DNA of 64,000 bases from contig NZ_JAAORJ010000004.1 in the NCBI RefSeq assembly GCF_017696315.1, positions 256,423 through 320,422 on the forward strand, written 5' to 3'. This stretch comes from Prochlorococcus marinus XMU1412 (GTDB lineage: Bacteria > Cyanobacteriota > Cyanobacteriia > PCC-6307 > Cyanobiaceae). This document shows positions 1 to 9,224 of the stretch, in pieces (the stretch's first letter is position 1; each line of letters starts with the position of its first letter). Below the pieces are notes generated by a model. That model searched no databases and was not told where the DNA came from. It saw only the letters and a program-made list of their open reading frames with translations. The translations under genes were made by a program, and so were the position numbers.

Positions 1-1147
1 CATTCCACTTTAATACAGGCAAAGCCGCTAATCGCTGTGATCCTTGTTGAGAAACTGCCTCTAAATGCCAAAGAACTTTTTTACCCCATTTTTTTCTAAA
101 AAAATTAATTAATTCTAGTTCATTATTAAGTGGCAAAAGCATCTGTAAATACGTCCAATTTTTATCTCTAGACCTCATATGAAGAGTTGTATGATTCCAT
201 ACGACTTCAGAAATTCCATTAGCGAGCTTTTCTTCTTCCCCAAGTAGGGCGGATTCAACTTTAAATTTTTTACAAATTAGCTCGATGGTTTTTATTCCAT
301 CAAGCGTAGATTGAATTAATATCTTGTGACTTCTAGATTTACTTTTAAACCATTTTGGCATTTGATCTACAATTTCTTCTTCAAGAATTGCTCCTAATTT
401 CAGATTAATTGCTGCGCTAGTAAGAGTTTTTAATATTTCTATTGTTTTTTCAAATTCAATACAGTCGATAACTAATGAATACCACTTACGTTTGATATCA
501 GTAGCAAGTAATAAAGAAGTAATTATTCCATTAGTCCCATAAGCATGATTTAGAGGTTCGGATTCTTCAGCATCAAATTTTAATAATTCAGGTTTTTCAT
601 TCATCGTTACTGCCTCTAGACCTATAAGATTTCCTGGATCTCTTAAAAATCCCCACCTAATGGAACCAATACCTCCAGATCCACCTGCAATAAAACCTCC
701 AATTGTTGCAGTTTTCCAAGTACTAGGAAGTAACCTCAATTCCCTCCCATATTTCTCTAATTGTTTATTCAAATCTCCCATAACACAGCCAGACTGTACT
801 TTTACAAAGCCTGTATCTGGATCAAATTCTTCTAACTTATTAAATTGACTCATCTGCATTACTACTCCTTTAAATAATGGGACAGCTTGTCCATAATTAC
901 CTGTACCTGAACCCCTTAAAGTAAGTGGGATAGATAATTCCCAACAAATTTCTGCTACTTCCTTTACCGCTTTGTGATCACTAGGTCTTACCACTAAATC
1001 AGCAATACATTCATCTAATTTTTCAGTAAGAATTGGAGAGTAGTTATAAAAATCTTTTGAAAGTCTTTTTACATCTGATTTATTTTCAATGATCTCTAAG
1101 TTTTTGACTTCTCTAAATTTGTCTATAAATTTAAGTTTTGATATCAT
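1..1147 (-). CDS. FAD-linked oxidase, GlcD-like (3' end outside window)
   Basis: The frame is open from an ATG at 1145-1147 to the window edge, so about 382 N-terminal residues are visible and the C-terminus is missing. It shows the PCMH-type FAD-binding fold of glycolate/D-lactate dehydrogenases: RGSGTGNYGQA at about residues 78-88 (the first FAD loop) and a Gly-rich GGFIAGGSGGIGSIRWG stretch at about 150-166 (the second). Such proteins oxidise 2-hydroxy acids with FAD. In cyanobacteria a GlcD-like protein is the candidate for glycolate oxidation in photorespiration, but the substrate cannot be read from the sequence. The next gene on the same strand, a deaminase, ends 38 bases upstream, so the two may be co-transcribed. 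Confidence 0.85.
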   Translation of the reverse strand, partial: MISKLKFIDKFREVKNLEIIENKSDVKRLSKDFYNYSPILTEKLDECIADLVVRPSDHKAVKEVAEICWELSIPLTLRGSGTGNYGQAVPLFKGVVMQMSQFNKLEEFDPDTGFVKVQSGCVMGDLNKQLEKYGRELRLLPSTWKTATIGGFIAGGSGGIGSIRWGFLRDPGNLIGLEAVTMNEKPELLKFDAEESEPLNHAYGTNGIITSLLLATDIKRKWYSLVIDCIEFEKTIEILKTLTSAAINLKLGAILEEEIVDQMPKWFKSKSRSHKILIQSTLDGIKTIELICKKFKVESALLGEEEKLANGISEVVWNHTTLHMRSRDKNWTYLQMLLPLNNELELINFFRKKWGKKVLWHLEAVSQQGSQRLAALPVLKWN

Positions 1148-1185
1148 TAATAAAAATTTTTATGCTTTGTATATAAATTAGCCAA

Positions 1186-2421
1186 TTAGCAATATAAATC
1201 GCCATTTATAAATACTTTTCTCTTTAAATTGAACGAAAAAACATCTGCCCATCTTTGTGCATCTAAAATCACAAAATCAGCAGGACAACCTTTTTTAATT
1301 AAACCATCCCATTTTAAATTTAATAATCTGCTTGGAGCTAAAAAAATAGAAGATAGAGTCATTCTCTCCCAGGGATTTAGCTGAAGCATAGGCATCGAGC
1401 AAGACAACGTATAAAAAGGGTCAAAATTACCAAATGGGTACCAAGGGTCTTGAACATTATCACTACCAAGAGATACGTCCACATGTGATTTTTGTAATTG
1501 CTTTATTGGCGCAACTGGTCTTTTTAATGAAGTAGTTTTATTACTTCGATTAAGAAGCCAAAAATTTGTTAGGGGTAACGCAATAACCTTAATATTTTTC
1601 TCAGCCATTTTTTCCCCTAAATTTAAAATCTCTCTATTACTGAGAGAAATAAGACTACTCAAATGACTACAAGTGATCGGAATACTATTAATATTTAAAT
1701 TTTCGATTGTTTCTAATAAAACTTTTATTCCAGCTCCAGGTTCAATAATTGATTCATCTATATGCAAATCAATTTCTAATTTATAGTTACTCGCTAGAAG
1801 AAGCATCTTTGCTAGAAATTTTCTTGTATCTTTTTTATTGAAAGGGGGTACAATAACACCGCCTAAAATGCCTCCATTAGAAGAAAATATTTTTGCCAAA
1901 TCTTTTCCATCTGTTGTATCCCAGAATTCCAATGGAGCAAGAGCAACGTATTGTAAAGTCAACTCAGATGAAAATTTTTTTTGTAATTTAAAAAGTTCAA
2001 TCCAAATATCAATAGATTGACCTTTGTATGTATCAATATGGCTTCTAATTGCTCGGTATCCATTTTGTATGGCAAGTTTTAATGATTTCTCAACTCTTTC
2101 AAGAACCTTATCTGTAGTTCTAGTTTTATGTTCTTCAAGATTTACTGATAATGCTCCTCCATAGTTTGATTCCAGATTAGGAAAGTCTGCCCATGTAAAA
2201 GATTTATCAAAATGCGAATGCGTTTCAACAAATCTTGGGAATAAAATATTTTTTGGTTTTGTAATTTTATTTTTTAAAGGCTTTAACTCAGAAACAAATC
2301 CATCCTCCCAACTGATAGAAACTGAACATAAATCCTCTACATCGATAATGAGGTTATCTAGATCTTCTATTAAGCAAAGGCTTCTAGGAATAAGAACCTC
2401 AGCTGTCCTGAAATTACTCAA
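1186..2421 (-). CDS. codA: Cytosine deaminase-like amidohydrolase
   Basis: A 411-residue metal-dependent amidohydrolase. The N-terminal metal motif HSH is at residues 68-70 (in ETHSHFDKSF), further metal-site histidines fit SHIDTYKG and DLHIDES, and a late SLGSDNVQDPWYPFG segment supplies the catalytic Asp typical of cytosine deaminase and N-isopropylammelide hydrolase. The likely reaction is cytosine to uracil plus ammonia (pyrimidine and nitrogen salvage), although other cyclic amides are possible in this family. The start used is TTG at 2419-2421; no ATG lies near the N-terminus. It is followed on the same strand by the FAD oxidase. The symbol rests on family resemblance only. Confidence 0.75.
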   Translation of the reverse strand: MSNFRTAEVLIPRSLCLIEDLDNLIIDVEDLCSVSISWEDGFVSELKPLKNKITKPKNILFPRFVETHSHFDKSFTWADFPNLESNYGGALSVNLEEHKTRTTDKVLERVEKSLKLAIQNGYRAIRSHIDTYKGQSIDIWIELFKLQKKFSSELTLQYVALAPLEFWDTTDGKDLAKIFSSNGGILGGVIVPPFNKKDTRKFLAKMLLLASNYKLEIDLHIDESIIEPGAGIKVLLETIENLNINSIPITCSHLSSLISLSNREILNLGEKMAEKNIKVIALPLTNFWLLNRSNKTTSLKRPVAPIKQLQKSHVDVSLGSDNVQDPWYPFGNFDPFYTLSCSMPMLQLNPWERMTLSSIFLAPSRLLNLKWDGLIKKGCPADFVILDAQRWADVFSFNLKRKVFINGDLYC

Positions 2422-2549
2422 ATTTTTAAATTTTCTTTTATTTTAAATCATAAGAAAACTTTACTGAATTAGAAAATAATTCAAATTTCTCTAAAAGATA
2501 AAAATAACTATGAAAAATTACCCTTGAGTTGTTAAATTTATAAATGTGA

Positions 2550-2623
2550 GGCGGGCGTCGCCAAGTGGTTAAGGCAGCGGCTTGTGGCGCCGCTATTCGG
2601 GGGTTCGAATCCCCTCGCTCGCC
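2550..2623 (+). tRNA. trnH: tRNA-His (GTG)
   Basis: A complete cloverleaf. Acceptor stem 2551-2557 pairs with 2616-2622, the anticodon stem is 2577-2581 with 2589-2593, and the anticodon GTG is at 2584-2586. The T-loop TTCGAAT is at 2604-2610. The extra G at 2550 opposite C at 2623 is the G-1:C73 pair that marks histidine tRNAs and is encoded in the DNA here. CCA is not encoded. Confidence 0.97.
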
Positions 2624-2695
2624 CTCAAAAATATTGCAGCAAAATTATTTAACTTGTAATTTTGAATTAATGAATCATAAAAAATTCCTAGCAAA

Positions 2696-4090
2696 GTGCT
2701 AACAAAAACAAAATCAGACGAAAAAAAAACTCAAAAGAATTCAACTACCGGCAGTTATTGGATAACCACATTTGGATGCCAAATGAATAAGGCTGATTCT
2801 GAGAGAATGGCTGGGACATTAGAGAAAATGGGATACACCAGAGCAGATAATGAATTAAATGCGGATTTGGTCTTGTACAATACATGTACTATTAGAGATA
2901 ATGCAGAGCAAAAAGTTTATAGCTTTCTAGGAAGACAAGCAAAAAGAAAGCACAAAACACCTAGCTTAAAACTTGTTGTTGCAGGTTGTCTTGCTCAGCA
3001 AGAAGGAGAATCCTTACTAAGGAGAGTCCCAGAACTTGACCTAGTAATGGGCCCCCAACATGTAAATAACCTTGAGAATCTTCTGGGGAAAGTTGATTTA
3101 GGAAATCAAGTTGCTGCTACAGAAGAAACCTTCATTTCTGAAGACATAACAAGTGCCAGAAGAGAAAGCTCTATTTGTGGCTGGGTTAATATCATCTATG
3201 GATGTAATGAAAGATGTTCATATTGTGTAGTACCGTCTGTCAGAGGAAAAGAACAATCAAGATATCCAAATGCGATAAAAAGTGAGATCCAAAAATTAGC
3301 TGATGATAATTTTAAAGAAATTACTCTTTTGGGTCAGAACATTGATGCTTATGGTAGAGACCTTCCAGGGACAACAAAAGAGGGGAGAAAAGAGAATACC
3401 CTAACTGATCTTTTGTATTATATTCATGATGTTAAAGGAATTCGCAGAATAAGATTTGCTACTAGTCATCCAAGATATTTTTCAAAAAGGTTGATTCAAG
3501 CTTGTTATGAACTTGATAAAGTCTGTGAACATTTCCATATCCCCTTCCAAAGTGGAAATGATGAAATTTTGAAGCAAATGTCTAGAGGATATTCAATTAA
3601 AAAGTATAAAAATATTATCGAGAACATAAGGTCATTAATGCCAGATGCATCAATCACTGCTGACGCGATAGTTGCTTTTCCAGGAGAAACCGAACAACAA
3701 TATCAAGATACATTAAAGCTAATATCAGAAATCGGCTTTGATCAGGTGAATACAGCAGCATACTCTCCAAGACCAAATACGCCTGCAGCAGTTTGGACGA
3801 ATCAACTTTCGGAAGAGGTAAAAAAAGCTAGATTAAAGGAAATTAATGATTTGGTCGAGAAAACTGCTAGGAGTAGAAATCAAAGATATATCAATAATAT
3901 CGAAAGCATTTTGATTGAGGGTTTAAATCCAAAAAATTCCTCTCAAATCATGGGTAGAACTAGAACAAATAGATTAACTTTCGTAGAGATTCCAAAAAAC
4001 ATTAACTTTAATTTTTCGTTGGGAGATGAGATAAATGTCAAAATAAATGAAGCAAGACCTTTCTCTTTAACAGGAGAACTTTCTTTATAA
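2696..4090 (+). CDS. miaB: tRNA-2-methylthio-N6-dimethylallyladenosine synthase MiaB
   Basis: A 464-residue radical-SAM methylthiotransferase that adds a methylthio group to i6A37 of tRNAs reading UNN codons. It has the N-terminal UPF0004 domain with three cluster cysteines (in [26 protein letters not shown] and [12 protein letters not shown]). The radical-SAM motif CNERCSYC follows in [19 protein letters not shown]-terminal TRAM-like segment ends in [10 protein letters not shown]. Length is normal for MiaB. The start is GTG at 2696, and no in-frame ATG fits better. It precedes ddl by 11 bases, suggesting an operon. Confidence 0.96.
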   Translation: MLTKTKSDEKKTQKNSTTGSYWITTFGCQMNKADSERMAGTLEKMGYTRADNELNADLVLYNTCTIRDNAEQKVYSFLGRQAKRKHKTPSLKLVVAGCLAQQEGESLLRRVPELDLVMGPQHVNNLENLLGKVDLGNQVAATEETFISEDITSARRESSICGWVNIIYGCNERCSYCVVPSVRGKEQSRYPNAIKSEIQKLADDNFKEITLLGQNIDAYGRDLPGTTKEGRKENTLTDLLYYIHDVKGIRRIRFATSHPRYFSKRLIQACYELDKVCEHFHIPFQSGNDEILKQMSRGYSIKKYKNIIENIRSLMPDASITADAIVAFPGETEQQYQDTLKLISEIGFDQVNTAAYSPRPNTPAAVWTNQLSEEVKKARLKEINDLVEKTARSRNQRYINNIESILIEGLNPKNSSQIMGRTRTNRLTFVEIPKNINFNFSLGDEINVKINEARPFSLTGELSL

Positions 4091-4101
4091 ATTTTTTTTA
4101 A

Positions 4102-5169
4102 ATGATCGGGGGACAGAAAAAATGTATTGGGTTAATATTTGGCGGGCATTCCAATGAACATGAAGTATCGATATCCTCTGCAAAAACAGTTTTTCAAGCA
4201 TTTAATGCAAAAATTAATAAAGAACGCTTTATTGTTAAAACCTTTTACATAAACAAAAATGGAGATTGGCTTGATAGTGAAATTTCAGAAAAAATCCTAA
4301 TTGGTGAAATTGAAAACTATAAAACAAAAAAACAAGAAATTTTTAATCAAGAAAAAATTAACTTCCTTGACGGAATTGAATTTCAAAATATTGATGTTTG
4401 GTTTCCTCTTTTACATGGATTTAATGGTGAAGACGGATCAATTCATGGCTTAATTAGATTTACAAAGAAACCTTTAGTCGGGTGCGGAATTATTGGCTCT
4501 GCACTTGGAATGGATAAAATATTGATGAAAACAATTTTCTCAAATCTTAAACTTCCACAAGTTAAATATCTTGTTTTTCAAAATGAAGATCTAAATGATA
4601 AGCAAGTAAAAAATAAAATAATTAATGAAATTTTAAAAAAATTAAAATTTCCTGTTTTTGTTAAACCATCGAACTCTGGATCATCTCTTGGCATCTCTAA
4701 AGTCAAAAATGAATCGGAAATATTACTAGCATTAGAAAAGGCTCGGGAAATAGATCCAAGAATCTTAATAGAGGAAGGTTTAGAGGTAAGAGAGATTGAA
4801 TGCGGGATAATTGGGAATTCAAAACTCTTAACCTCTGAGATAGGCGAGGTAAATTACAAAAGTGATTGGTATGATTACGATTCAAAATATAAATCAAAAA
4901 ATAAAATAATTATCCCAGCCGAAATAGATTCTAAAATCAAAAAAGAAATTAAAGAAATTGCTATTAAAAGTTGTAGAGCACTAAATATTTTCGGTTTTGC
5001 AAGAGTAGATTTCTTTTTAGAAAAATCTTCAAATAAAATTTTACTAAATGAAATAAATACAATCCCTGGTTTTACAAAAAACAGTATGTTTCCAATGCTT
5101 TGGGAAGCTTCAGGTTTAAAAATTGAACAACTTGTGGCTAAACTAGTAGAAATATCTTTAGATTTGTAA
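4102..5169 (+). CDS. ddl: D-alanine--D-alanine ligase
   Basis: A 355-residue ATP-grasp enzyme that makes the D-Ala-D-Ala dipeptide for peptidoglycan. The N-terminal family signature is GGHSNEHEVSISSA, followed by PLLHGFNGEDGSIHG. The ATP-grasp loop KPSNSGSSLGISKV and the metal-binding end LLNEINTIPGFTKNSMFP are intact. It starts at ATG 4102, 11 bases after miaB, and leads into a small membrane protein and ftsQ-ftsZ. This is a compact cell-wall and division run on one strand. Confidence 0.96.
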   Translation: MIGGQKKCIGLIFGGHSNEHEVSISSAKTVFQAFNAKINKERFIVKTFYINKNGDWLDSEISEKILIGEIENYKTKKQEIFNQEKINFLDGIEFQNIDVWFPLLHGFNGEDGSIHGLIRFTKKPLVGCGIIGSALGMDKILMKTIFSNLKLPQVKYLVFQNEDLNDKQVKNKIINEILKKLKFPVFVKPSNSGSSLGISKVKNESEILLALEKAREIDPRILIEEGLEVREIECGIIGNSKLLTSEIGEVNYKSDWYDYDSKYKSKNKIIIPAEIDSKIKKEIKEIAIKSCRALNIFGFARVDFFLEKSSNKILLNEINTIPGFTKNSMFPMLWEASGLKIEQLVAKLVEISLDL

Positions 5170-5179
5170 TTTAAATCAA

Positions 5180-5590
5180 ATGTTGCATGGACTACTTTGG
5201 TTACCATTACTTTTAATCTTCATTTTATTAACTGCACTTGGATGGTTAGAAAGAAGAAGGCAAAATCTTTTTAGAAGTTGGGCTAGTGATTCTGAACTGT
5301 GCAAGTTGGATAGCTCATGTGCAGCGTCTTTAAAAAATGGGGAGTTAAAGTGGAGTGCATTTGAAGCCGGTAAATTTGAAGAAAAAGATTGTTTTACGAT
5401 CAAGAAACTGGAATTAGTTGAATTAATGGCACTAACTTCAGGTGAAGCTCCTCTAACGAGTGAATCTCAAGGTAAGTGTAGGTTGAGATTAGTAGGGGAT
5501 GGAAAAGAGATGGATGTACCATTTTCAGATGCAGAGCAAGCGAGAGAATGGATGGACCAACTGATGGAAAAAGCTCGATGTGATTTGTGA
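5180..5590 (+). CDS. Conserved hypothetical protein, one N-terminal membrane helix
   Basis: A 136-residue protein of unknown function. Residues about 3-21 form a hydrophobic helix (LLWLPLLLIFILLTALGWL) followed by a basic ERRRQN, so the C-terminal part probably faces the cytoplasm. The rest is acidic, contains four cysteines and no known motif. It lies 10 bases after ddl, and its stop overlaps the GTG start of ftsQ by four bases, so translational coupling and a link to envelope or division are plausible but inferred from position only. Confidence 0.8.
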   Translation: MLHGLLWLPLLLIFILLTALGWLERRRQNLFRSWASDSELCKLDSSCAASLKNGELKWSAFEAGKFEEKDCFTIKKLELVELMALTSGEAPLTSESQGKCRLRLVGDGKEMDVPFSDAEQAREWMDQLMEKARCDL

Positions 5591-6312
5591 AAAACAAAAA
5601 AGGAATCAAAAATAGAAGCTTTTTTTTTCTAATTTCATTTTTATTTTTAACAAGCTTATTAAGCACAAAAACACTTAAAAAAGTTGATACTCAGGATATT
5701 AGGGTTTCTGGTAGTGAATTATTTTCGCAAAATGATGTGATAAAAAATTCATCTTTAAATTTTCCTATCCGATTAATTTTTGTTGAAACTAATTTGCTAG
5801 AAAAAGAGTTAAAACAAAATTTATCTCTCAAGAATGTTTCGGTAAGTAGAGAACTATTTCCTTTTGGTTTGAAAGTTCATATTAATTCAAGAACTCCAAT
5901 AGCTTACGGTGAGAGAATATTAAACGACGAAAAAATTTTAGGCTTCATTGATAAAGATGGAATTTTTATAAAAAAACAAAATGTGGATGAAAAAAATTTG
6001 AATAAATTAACCATAAAAGTTTTTGGGTGGAAAGAAAAATTTAAAAAAATATTATCTGAAATTTTTATTGCTATAGATAATTATGAATTAGATATAGTTA
6101 ACATAACTTTTTCATCCGATGGGTTTCTAACTGTTGAGGAAAAAGATTTAAAAACAATATTCTTAGGATTTAAGCCAAATTTAATCAACAATCAATTTCA
6201 AAAAATCAATTATCTTAAAAATGAATTTAAGAAAAATAGCTTTTCCAAAAAAATAGATAATATTGATCTTACTAATCCAGATAAACCAAAAATAAAAGTG
6301 TTCAAACCCTAA
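5587..6312 (+). CDS. ftsQ: Cell division protein FtsQ-like, POTRA domain
   Basis: A 241-residue bitopic membrane protein placed between ddl and ftsZ, the classic position of ftsQ. A short basic N-terminus precedes a membrane helix at about residues 10-25. A POTRA-type region at about 33-105 follows (VDTQDIRVSGSELFSQNDV, then SVSRELFPFGLKVHINSRTP). FtsQ/DivIB connects the divisome to septal wall synthesis. The sequence is poorly conserved overall, so the call rests on POTRA pattern plus context. The start GTG at 5587 overlaps the previous stop. Confidence 0.85.
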   Translation: MKNKKGIKNRSFFFLISFLFLTSLLSTKTLKKVDTQDIRVSGSELFSQNDVIKNSSLNFPIRLIFVETNLLEKELKQNLSLKNVSVSRELFPFGLKVHINSRTPIAYGERILNDEKILGFIDKDGIFIKKQNVDEKNLNKLTIKVFGWKEKFKKILSEIFIAIDNYELDIVNITFSSDGFLTVEEKDLKTIFLGFKPNLINNQFQKINYLKNEFKKNSFSKKIDNIDLTNPDKPKIKVFKP

Positions 6313-6491
6313 TATTTGAAAAAGGATTTTGAGTAATTTTTTTTAATTATTGTAGTGTTGATATGGGTTTTGCATTCAAAACAAAATATTTAATAAATAA
6401 ATATTTTTAGGATTTTCCTCAACAAATTCCTACATATGAGCGCAGTAAGTTCATAATGCACCCAATACTAGTAAAAGATTCCTATTAAGAG
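6313..6491 (+). promoter_or_regulatory. ftsZ upstream region
   Basis: This 179-base spacer separates ftsQ from ftsZ and is long for this genome, so ftsZ probably has its own promoter here. It is AT-rich with several TATA-like hexamers, none of which stands out, and no reading frame. The exact transcription start cannot be read from sequence. Confidence 0.35.
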
Positions 6492-7607
6492 ATGAGCTTC
6501 GGTAACAATCCAAACTTTGATCAATCGAGAGAAATCCTTCCAAGCCAAAACGCCAAAATAGAAGTTATTGGTGTAGGTGGTGGTGGCAGTAATGCAGTCA
6601 ATAGAATGATAAATAGTGATTTAGATGGTGTTTCATTTAGAGTCCTCAATACCGATGCACAAGCTCTACTACAATCTTCTGCAGAAAGTAGAGTTCAACT
6701 TGGACAAAACCTCACTAGAGGTTTAGGTGCAGGTGGGAATCCAAGTATTGGACAAAAAGCAGCCGAAGAATCCAAAGAAGAGCTTCAACAAGCTTTAGAG
6801 GGATCTGATTTAGTTTTTATAGCCGCTGGAATGGGTGGAGGAACTGGTACTGGTGCTGCTCCCGTTGTTGCAGAAGTAGCCAAACAAAGTGGGGCGCTTA
6901 CAGTAGGTATAGTAACCAAACCATTTTCTTTTGAAGGGAAAAGAAGAATGCGTCAAGCAGAGGAGGGGATCGCAAGACTAGCTGAAAACGTTGATACTCT
7001 TATAGTTATTCCAAATGACCGATTAAAAGACGTTATAGCAGGAGCTCCTCTTCAAGAAGCATTTAGGAATGCTGATGATGTTCTGAGGATGGGAGTCAAA
7101 GGTATTAGTGACATAATTACTTGCCCGGGATTAGTTAATGTTGATTTTGCAGACGTTAGATCAGTTATGACTGAGGCTGGCACTGCACTTCTCGGCATAG
7201 GTATAGGTTCAGGAAGATCGAGAGCTATAGAGGCAGCACAGGCAGCAATGAATAGTCCTTTATTAGAAGCAGCAAGAATTGACGGAGCTAAAGGCTGCGT
7301 TATAAATATTACTGGAGGCAAAGACATGACTTTAGAAGACATGACTTCTGCATCTGAAATTATTTATGATGTTGTTGATCAAGAAGCGAATATTATTGTT
7401 GGTGCGGTAGTCGATGAGGCAATGGAAGGGGAGATACAAGTTACTGTAATTGCTACAGGATTTGAAACAACCCAACCATTAAACCAGCAAAGAATAAAAA
7501 ACAGATTATCTAATCAACCCTTATATAATTATTCCGAAAATAAAGAATCAGGAGCTAGTATTCCTGAATTTTTGAGATTAAGGCAAAATAAAAAAGATAT
7601 AGGTTAA
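6492..7607 (+). CDS. ftsZ: Cell division protein FtsZ
   Basis: A 371-residue tubulin-like GTPase that polymerises into the Z-ring at mid-cell. The nucleotide-binding region [14 protein letters not shown], the tubulin signature [16 protein letters not shown] and the T7-loop region [11 protein letters not shown] are all intact. The C-terminal peptide IPEFLRLRQ, which docks partner proteins, is present and close to the end, so the linker is short. It starts at ATG 6492 and is the last gene of the miaB-ddl-ftsQ-ftsZ run before the oppositely oriented SRP RNA. Confidence 0.98.
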   Translation: MSFGNNPNFDQSREILPSQNAKIEVIGVGGGGSNAVNRMINSDLDGVSFRVLNTDAQALLQSSAESRVQLGQNLTRGLGAGGNPSIGQKAAEESKEELQQALEGSDLVFIAAGMGGGTGTGAAPVVAEVAKQSGALTVGIVTKPFSFEGKRRMRQAEEGIARLAENVDTLIVIPNDRLKDVIAGAPLQEAFRNADDVLRMGVKGISDIITCPGLVNVDFADVRSVMTEAGTALLGIGIGSGRSRAIEAAQAAMNSPLLEAARIDGAKGCVINITGGKDMTLEDMTSASEIIYDVVDQEANIIVGAVVDEAMEGEIQVTVIATGFETTQPLNQQRIKNRLSNQPLYNYSENKESGASIPEFLRLRQNKKDIG

Positions 7608-7620
7608 AAGGTAAAATAGA

Positions 7621-7717
7621 GTGACTCGGTTATCTCGCCTGCCTCAAGCATCCCTTGTGGCTGCTACCTTCCGGTCCTGACCAGGTTTAGGCGTTAAAAC
7701 CGCGAAAGGCCGAGTCA
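7621..7717 (-). ncRNA. ffs: Signal recognition particle RNA, small bacterial type
   Basis: Read on the minus strand this carries the conserved SRP RNA hairpin: GGTCAGGACCGGAAGGTAGC with the GGAA-type tetraloop and the asymmetric AGCAGCCAC side. The ends close the molecule: GACTCGG (7623-7629) pairs with CCGAGTC (7710-7716). The length of about 97 bases fits a 4.5S-type RNA. A TAGTAT hexamer (minus strand, 7724-7729) sits at the right distance to be its -10 box, inside the 46-base divergent spacer shared with panB. The RNA works with Ffh in targeting membrane proteins. Confidence 0.93.
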
Positions 7718-7763
7718 AAATAATACTAGCAATTCTTGATTAAAAAAGATACATAAATTTATT

Positions 7764-8537
7764 ATGTTACCTTCAGACCTTGTTAATTATAAAAAAAAAT
7801 CTCGCAAAATCATTGCACTAACTGCATGGGACTCCATATCAGGCTCTATTGCAGAACAAGCAAATGTTGATCTCGTACTAGTAGGTGACTCATTAGCAAT
7901 GGTCTGCTTAGGATACAAATCGACATTGCCAATAACTTTAGAAAACATAATTTATCATACTAATGCTGTTTCAAGAGGATTTAAGAAAAAAATTGAGGAA
8001 CAACCTCTAGTCGTTTCAGATATGCCTTTTCTGACTTACCAATGCGGTGAGGATAGGGCTGTTGAGTATGCAGGGAAAATCATTCAGAGCACTTATGCAA
8101 AAGCTGTAAAAGTGGAAGGAGCTGAACCAGAAATACAAAAAGTTATTTCTAGATTAATAAGAATGGGAATCCCTGTTATGGGTCATATAGGTCTTACACC
8201 ACAAAGCTATCTAAATATTGGATTAAGAAAACAAGGTGAAAGCTTAGCAAGCCAAGAAAAAATTAAGAAAGAGGCTTCAATTCTTGAAGAATTAGGATGT
8301 TTTTCAATAGTTCTTGAACATATTCCTGATTTGCTTGCTAAGGAAATACAAAATTCATTAACAATTCCCACAATAGGTATCGGCGCAGGTAATTATTGCG
8401 ATGGTCAAGTAAGAGTTACTGCAGATTTGTTAGGCCTCAATGATGATCAACCCCCATTTTGCCAACCAATTATCCAAGGAAAGAAATTATTTAAGGATAA
8501 ATTAAAAGAATGGGTAGACTCTCAAAGACTTAACTAA
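7764..8537 (+). CDS. panB: 3-methyl-2-oxobutanoate hydroxymethyltransferase
   Basis: A 257-residue enzyme of pantothenate (coenzyme A) synthesis that transfers a hydroxymethyl group from methylene-tetrahydrofolate to ketoisovalerate. The PanB hallmarks are present: LTAWDSISGSIAEQANVD near the start, VGDSLAMVCLGY with the metal-binding Asp, GHIGLTPQS, and IGIGAGNYCDGQVRV. Length matches the family. It starts at ATG 7764, diverging from the SRP RNA. Nearby ilvC supplies the ketoisovalerate branch of the same chemistry, though not in the same operon. Confidence 0.97.
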   Translation: MLPSDLVNYKKKSRKIIALTAWDSISGSIAEQANVDLVLVGDSLAMVCLGYKSTLPITLENIIYHTNAVSRGFKKKIEEQPLVVSDMPFLTYQCGEDRAVEYAGKIIQSTYAKAVKVEGAEPEIQKVISRLIRMGIPVMGHIGLTPQSYLNIGLRKQGESLASQEKIKKEASILEELGCFSIVLEHIPDLLAKEIQNSLTIPTIGIGAGNYCDGQVRVTADLLGLNDDQPPFCQPIIQGKKLFKDKLKEWVDSQRLN

Positions 8538-8839
8538 TAAACCCCATTTTTTCATAAAGTCTAATTCCTTAAGAACATAGTAATTCCAAAGGTTTAGTAG
8601 AATATATATTATCTTTTAATCATTTCATTTTCTTCTATTTTTGATATTTAAAAATAAGTTTGTATAGTTTGCAATAACTAATAAAAGCAAAAGGAATGTA
8701 TTAGTAGTCATTTAAAAAGAGAGTCGTTATAACCTTTAATTTAGATCTACTGTCAATCGATGGATTTTTGTTTCAAAATTTATTTTTTACAAATTACAAA
8801 AGATATTTAAGACTATATTCCTTTGTTAGTAAATTGATT
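8538..8839. other. Intergenic region without a recognised gene
   Basis: About 300 bases between panB and the small lipoprotein. No reading frame longer than a few codons with a convincing start, no tRNA-like fold and no clear terminator was seen. An in-frame TTG at 8768 could extend the lipoprotein upstream by 24 residues, but the extension carries no signal-like character. Confidence 0.5.
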
Positions 8840-9052
8840 TTGAAAAACTCTATTTCTCTAATTCCTTTTCTTTCGTTGATAATTATTGCATTGGGATGTA
8901 CTAATACAACAGAAGAAAATGAAATGAAAATGCCAATGTTATTTGATAACAGAGAACAGGCAGAAAAAGAAGCAAATAAATTTGGTTGCAAAGGAGCTCA
9001 TCAAATGGGGAATAAATGGATGCCATGTAGTATGCACAAACATAATCATTAA
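8840..9052 (+). CDS. Small lipoprotein with Cys/His/Met-rich DUF3721-like tail
   Basis: With the TTG start at 8840 the product is 70 residues: a typical lipoprotein signal (short MKNS start, hydrophobic stretch, then IIALGC with lipidation Cys 20). An acidic linker and a small domain ending in FGCKGAHQMGNKWMPCSMHKH follow. This matches my memory of the cyanobacterial DUF3721 pattern. Cys 50, His 54, Met 56, Met 61, Cys 63, Met 65 and His 66, 68 and 70 look like a metal site, perhaps copper, which is inference. A longer start (TTG 8768) is possible but would bury the signal peptide. The gene is monocistronic. Confidence 0.7.
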   Translation: MKNSISLIPFLSLIIIALGCTNTTEENEMKMPMLFDNREQAEKEANKFGCKGAHQMGNKWMPCSMHKHNH

Positions 9053-9224
9053 AACGAGTGTTTATTCTCTCCAATTTATATCAACTAAGAATTATTTTTT
9101 TTGCCGAGATTTGCTTCTCCTTTTGTTAAAGAAGTTTTTGAGGGAATTTATTTTATTATCTGTAATTCCCATAAAACAAATGATAGAGATAGTTTTATCT
9201 ATGACAAAATAGGTATGGTTAATC

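Noticed and set aside
660..848. Plus-strand 62-residue frame
   Set aside because: It lies wholly inside the minus-strand FAD-oxidase frame, which has clear family motifs.
8943..9212. 89-residue plus-strand frame
   Set aside because: It overlaps the small lipoprotein in another frame, has no signal or family pattern, and runs into low-complexity sequence.
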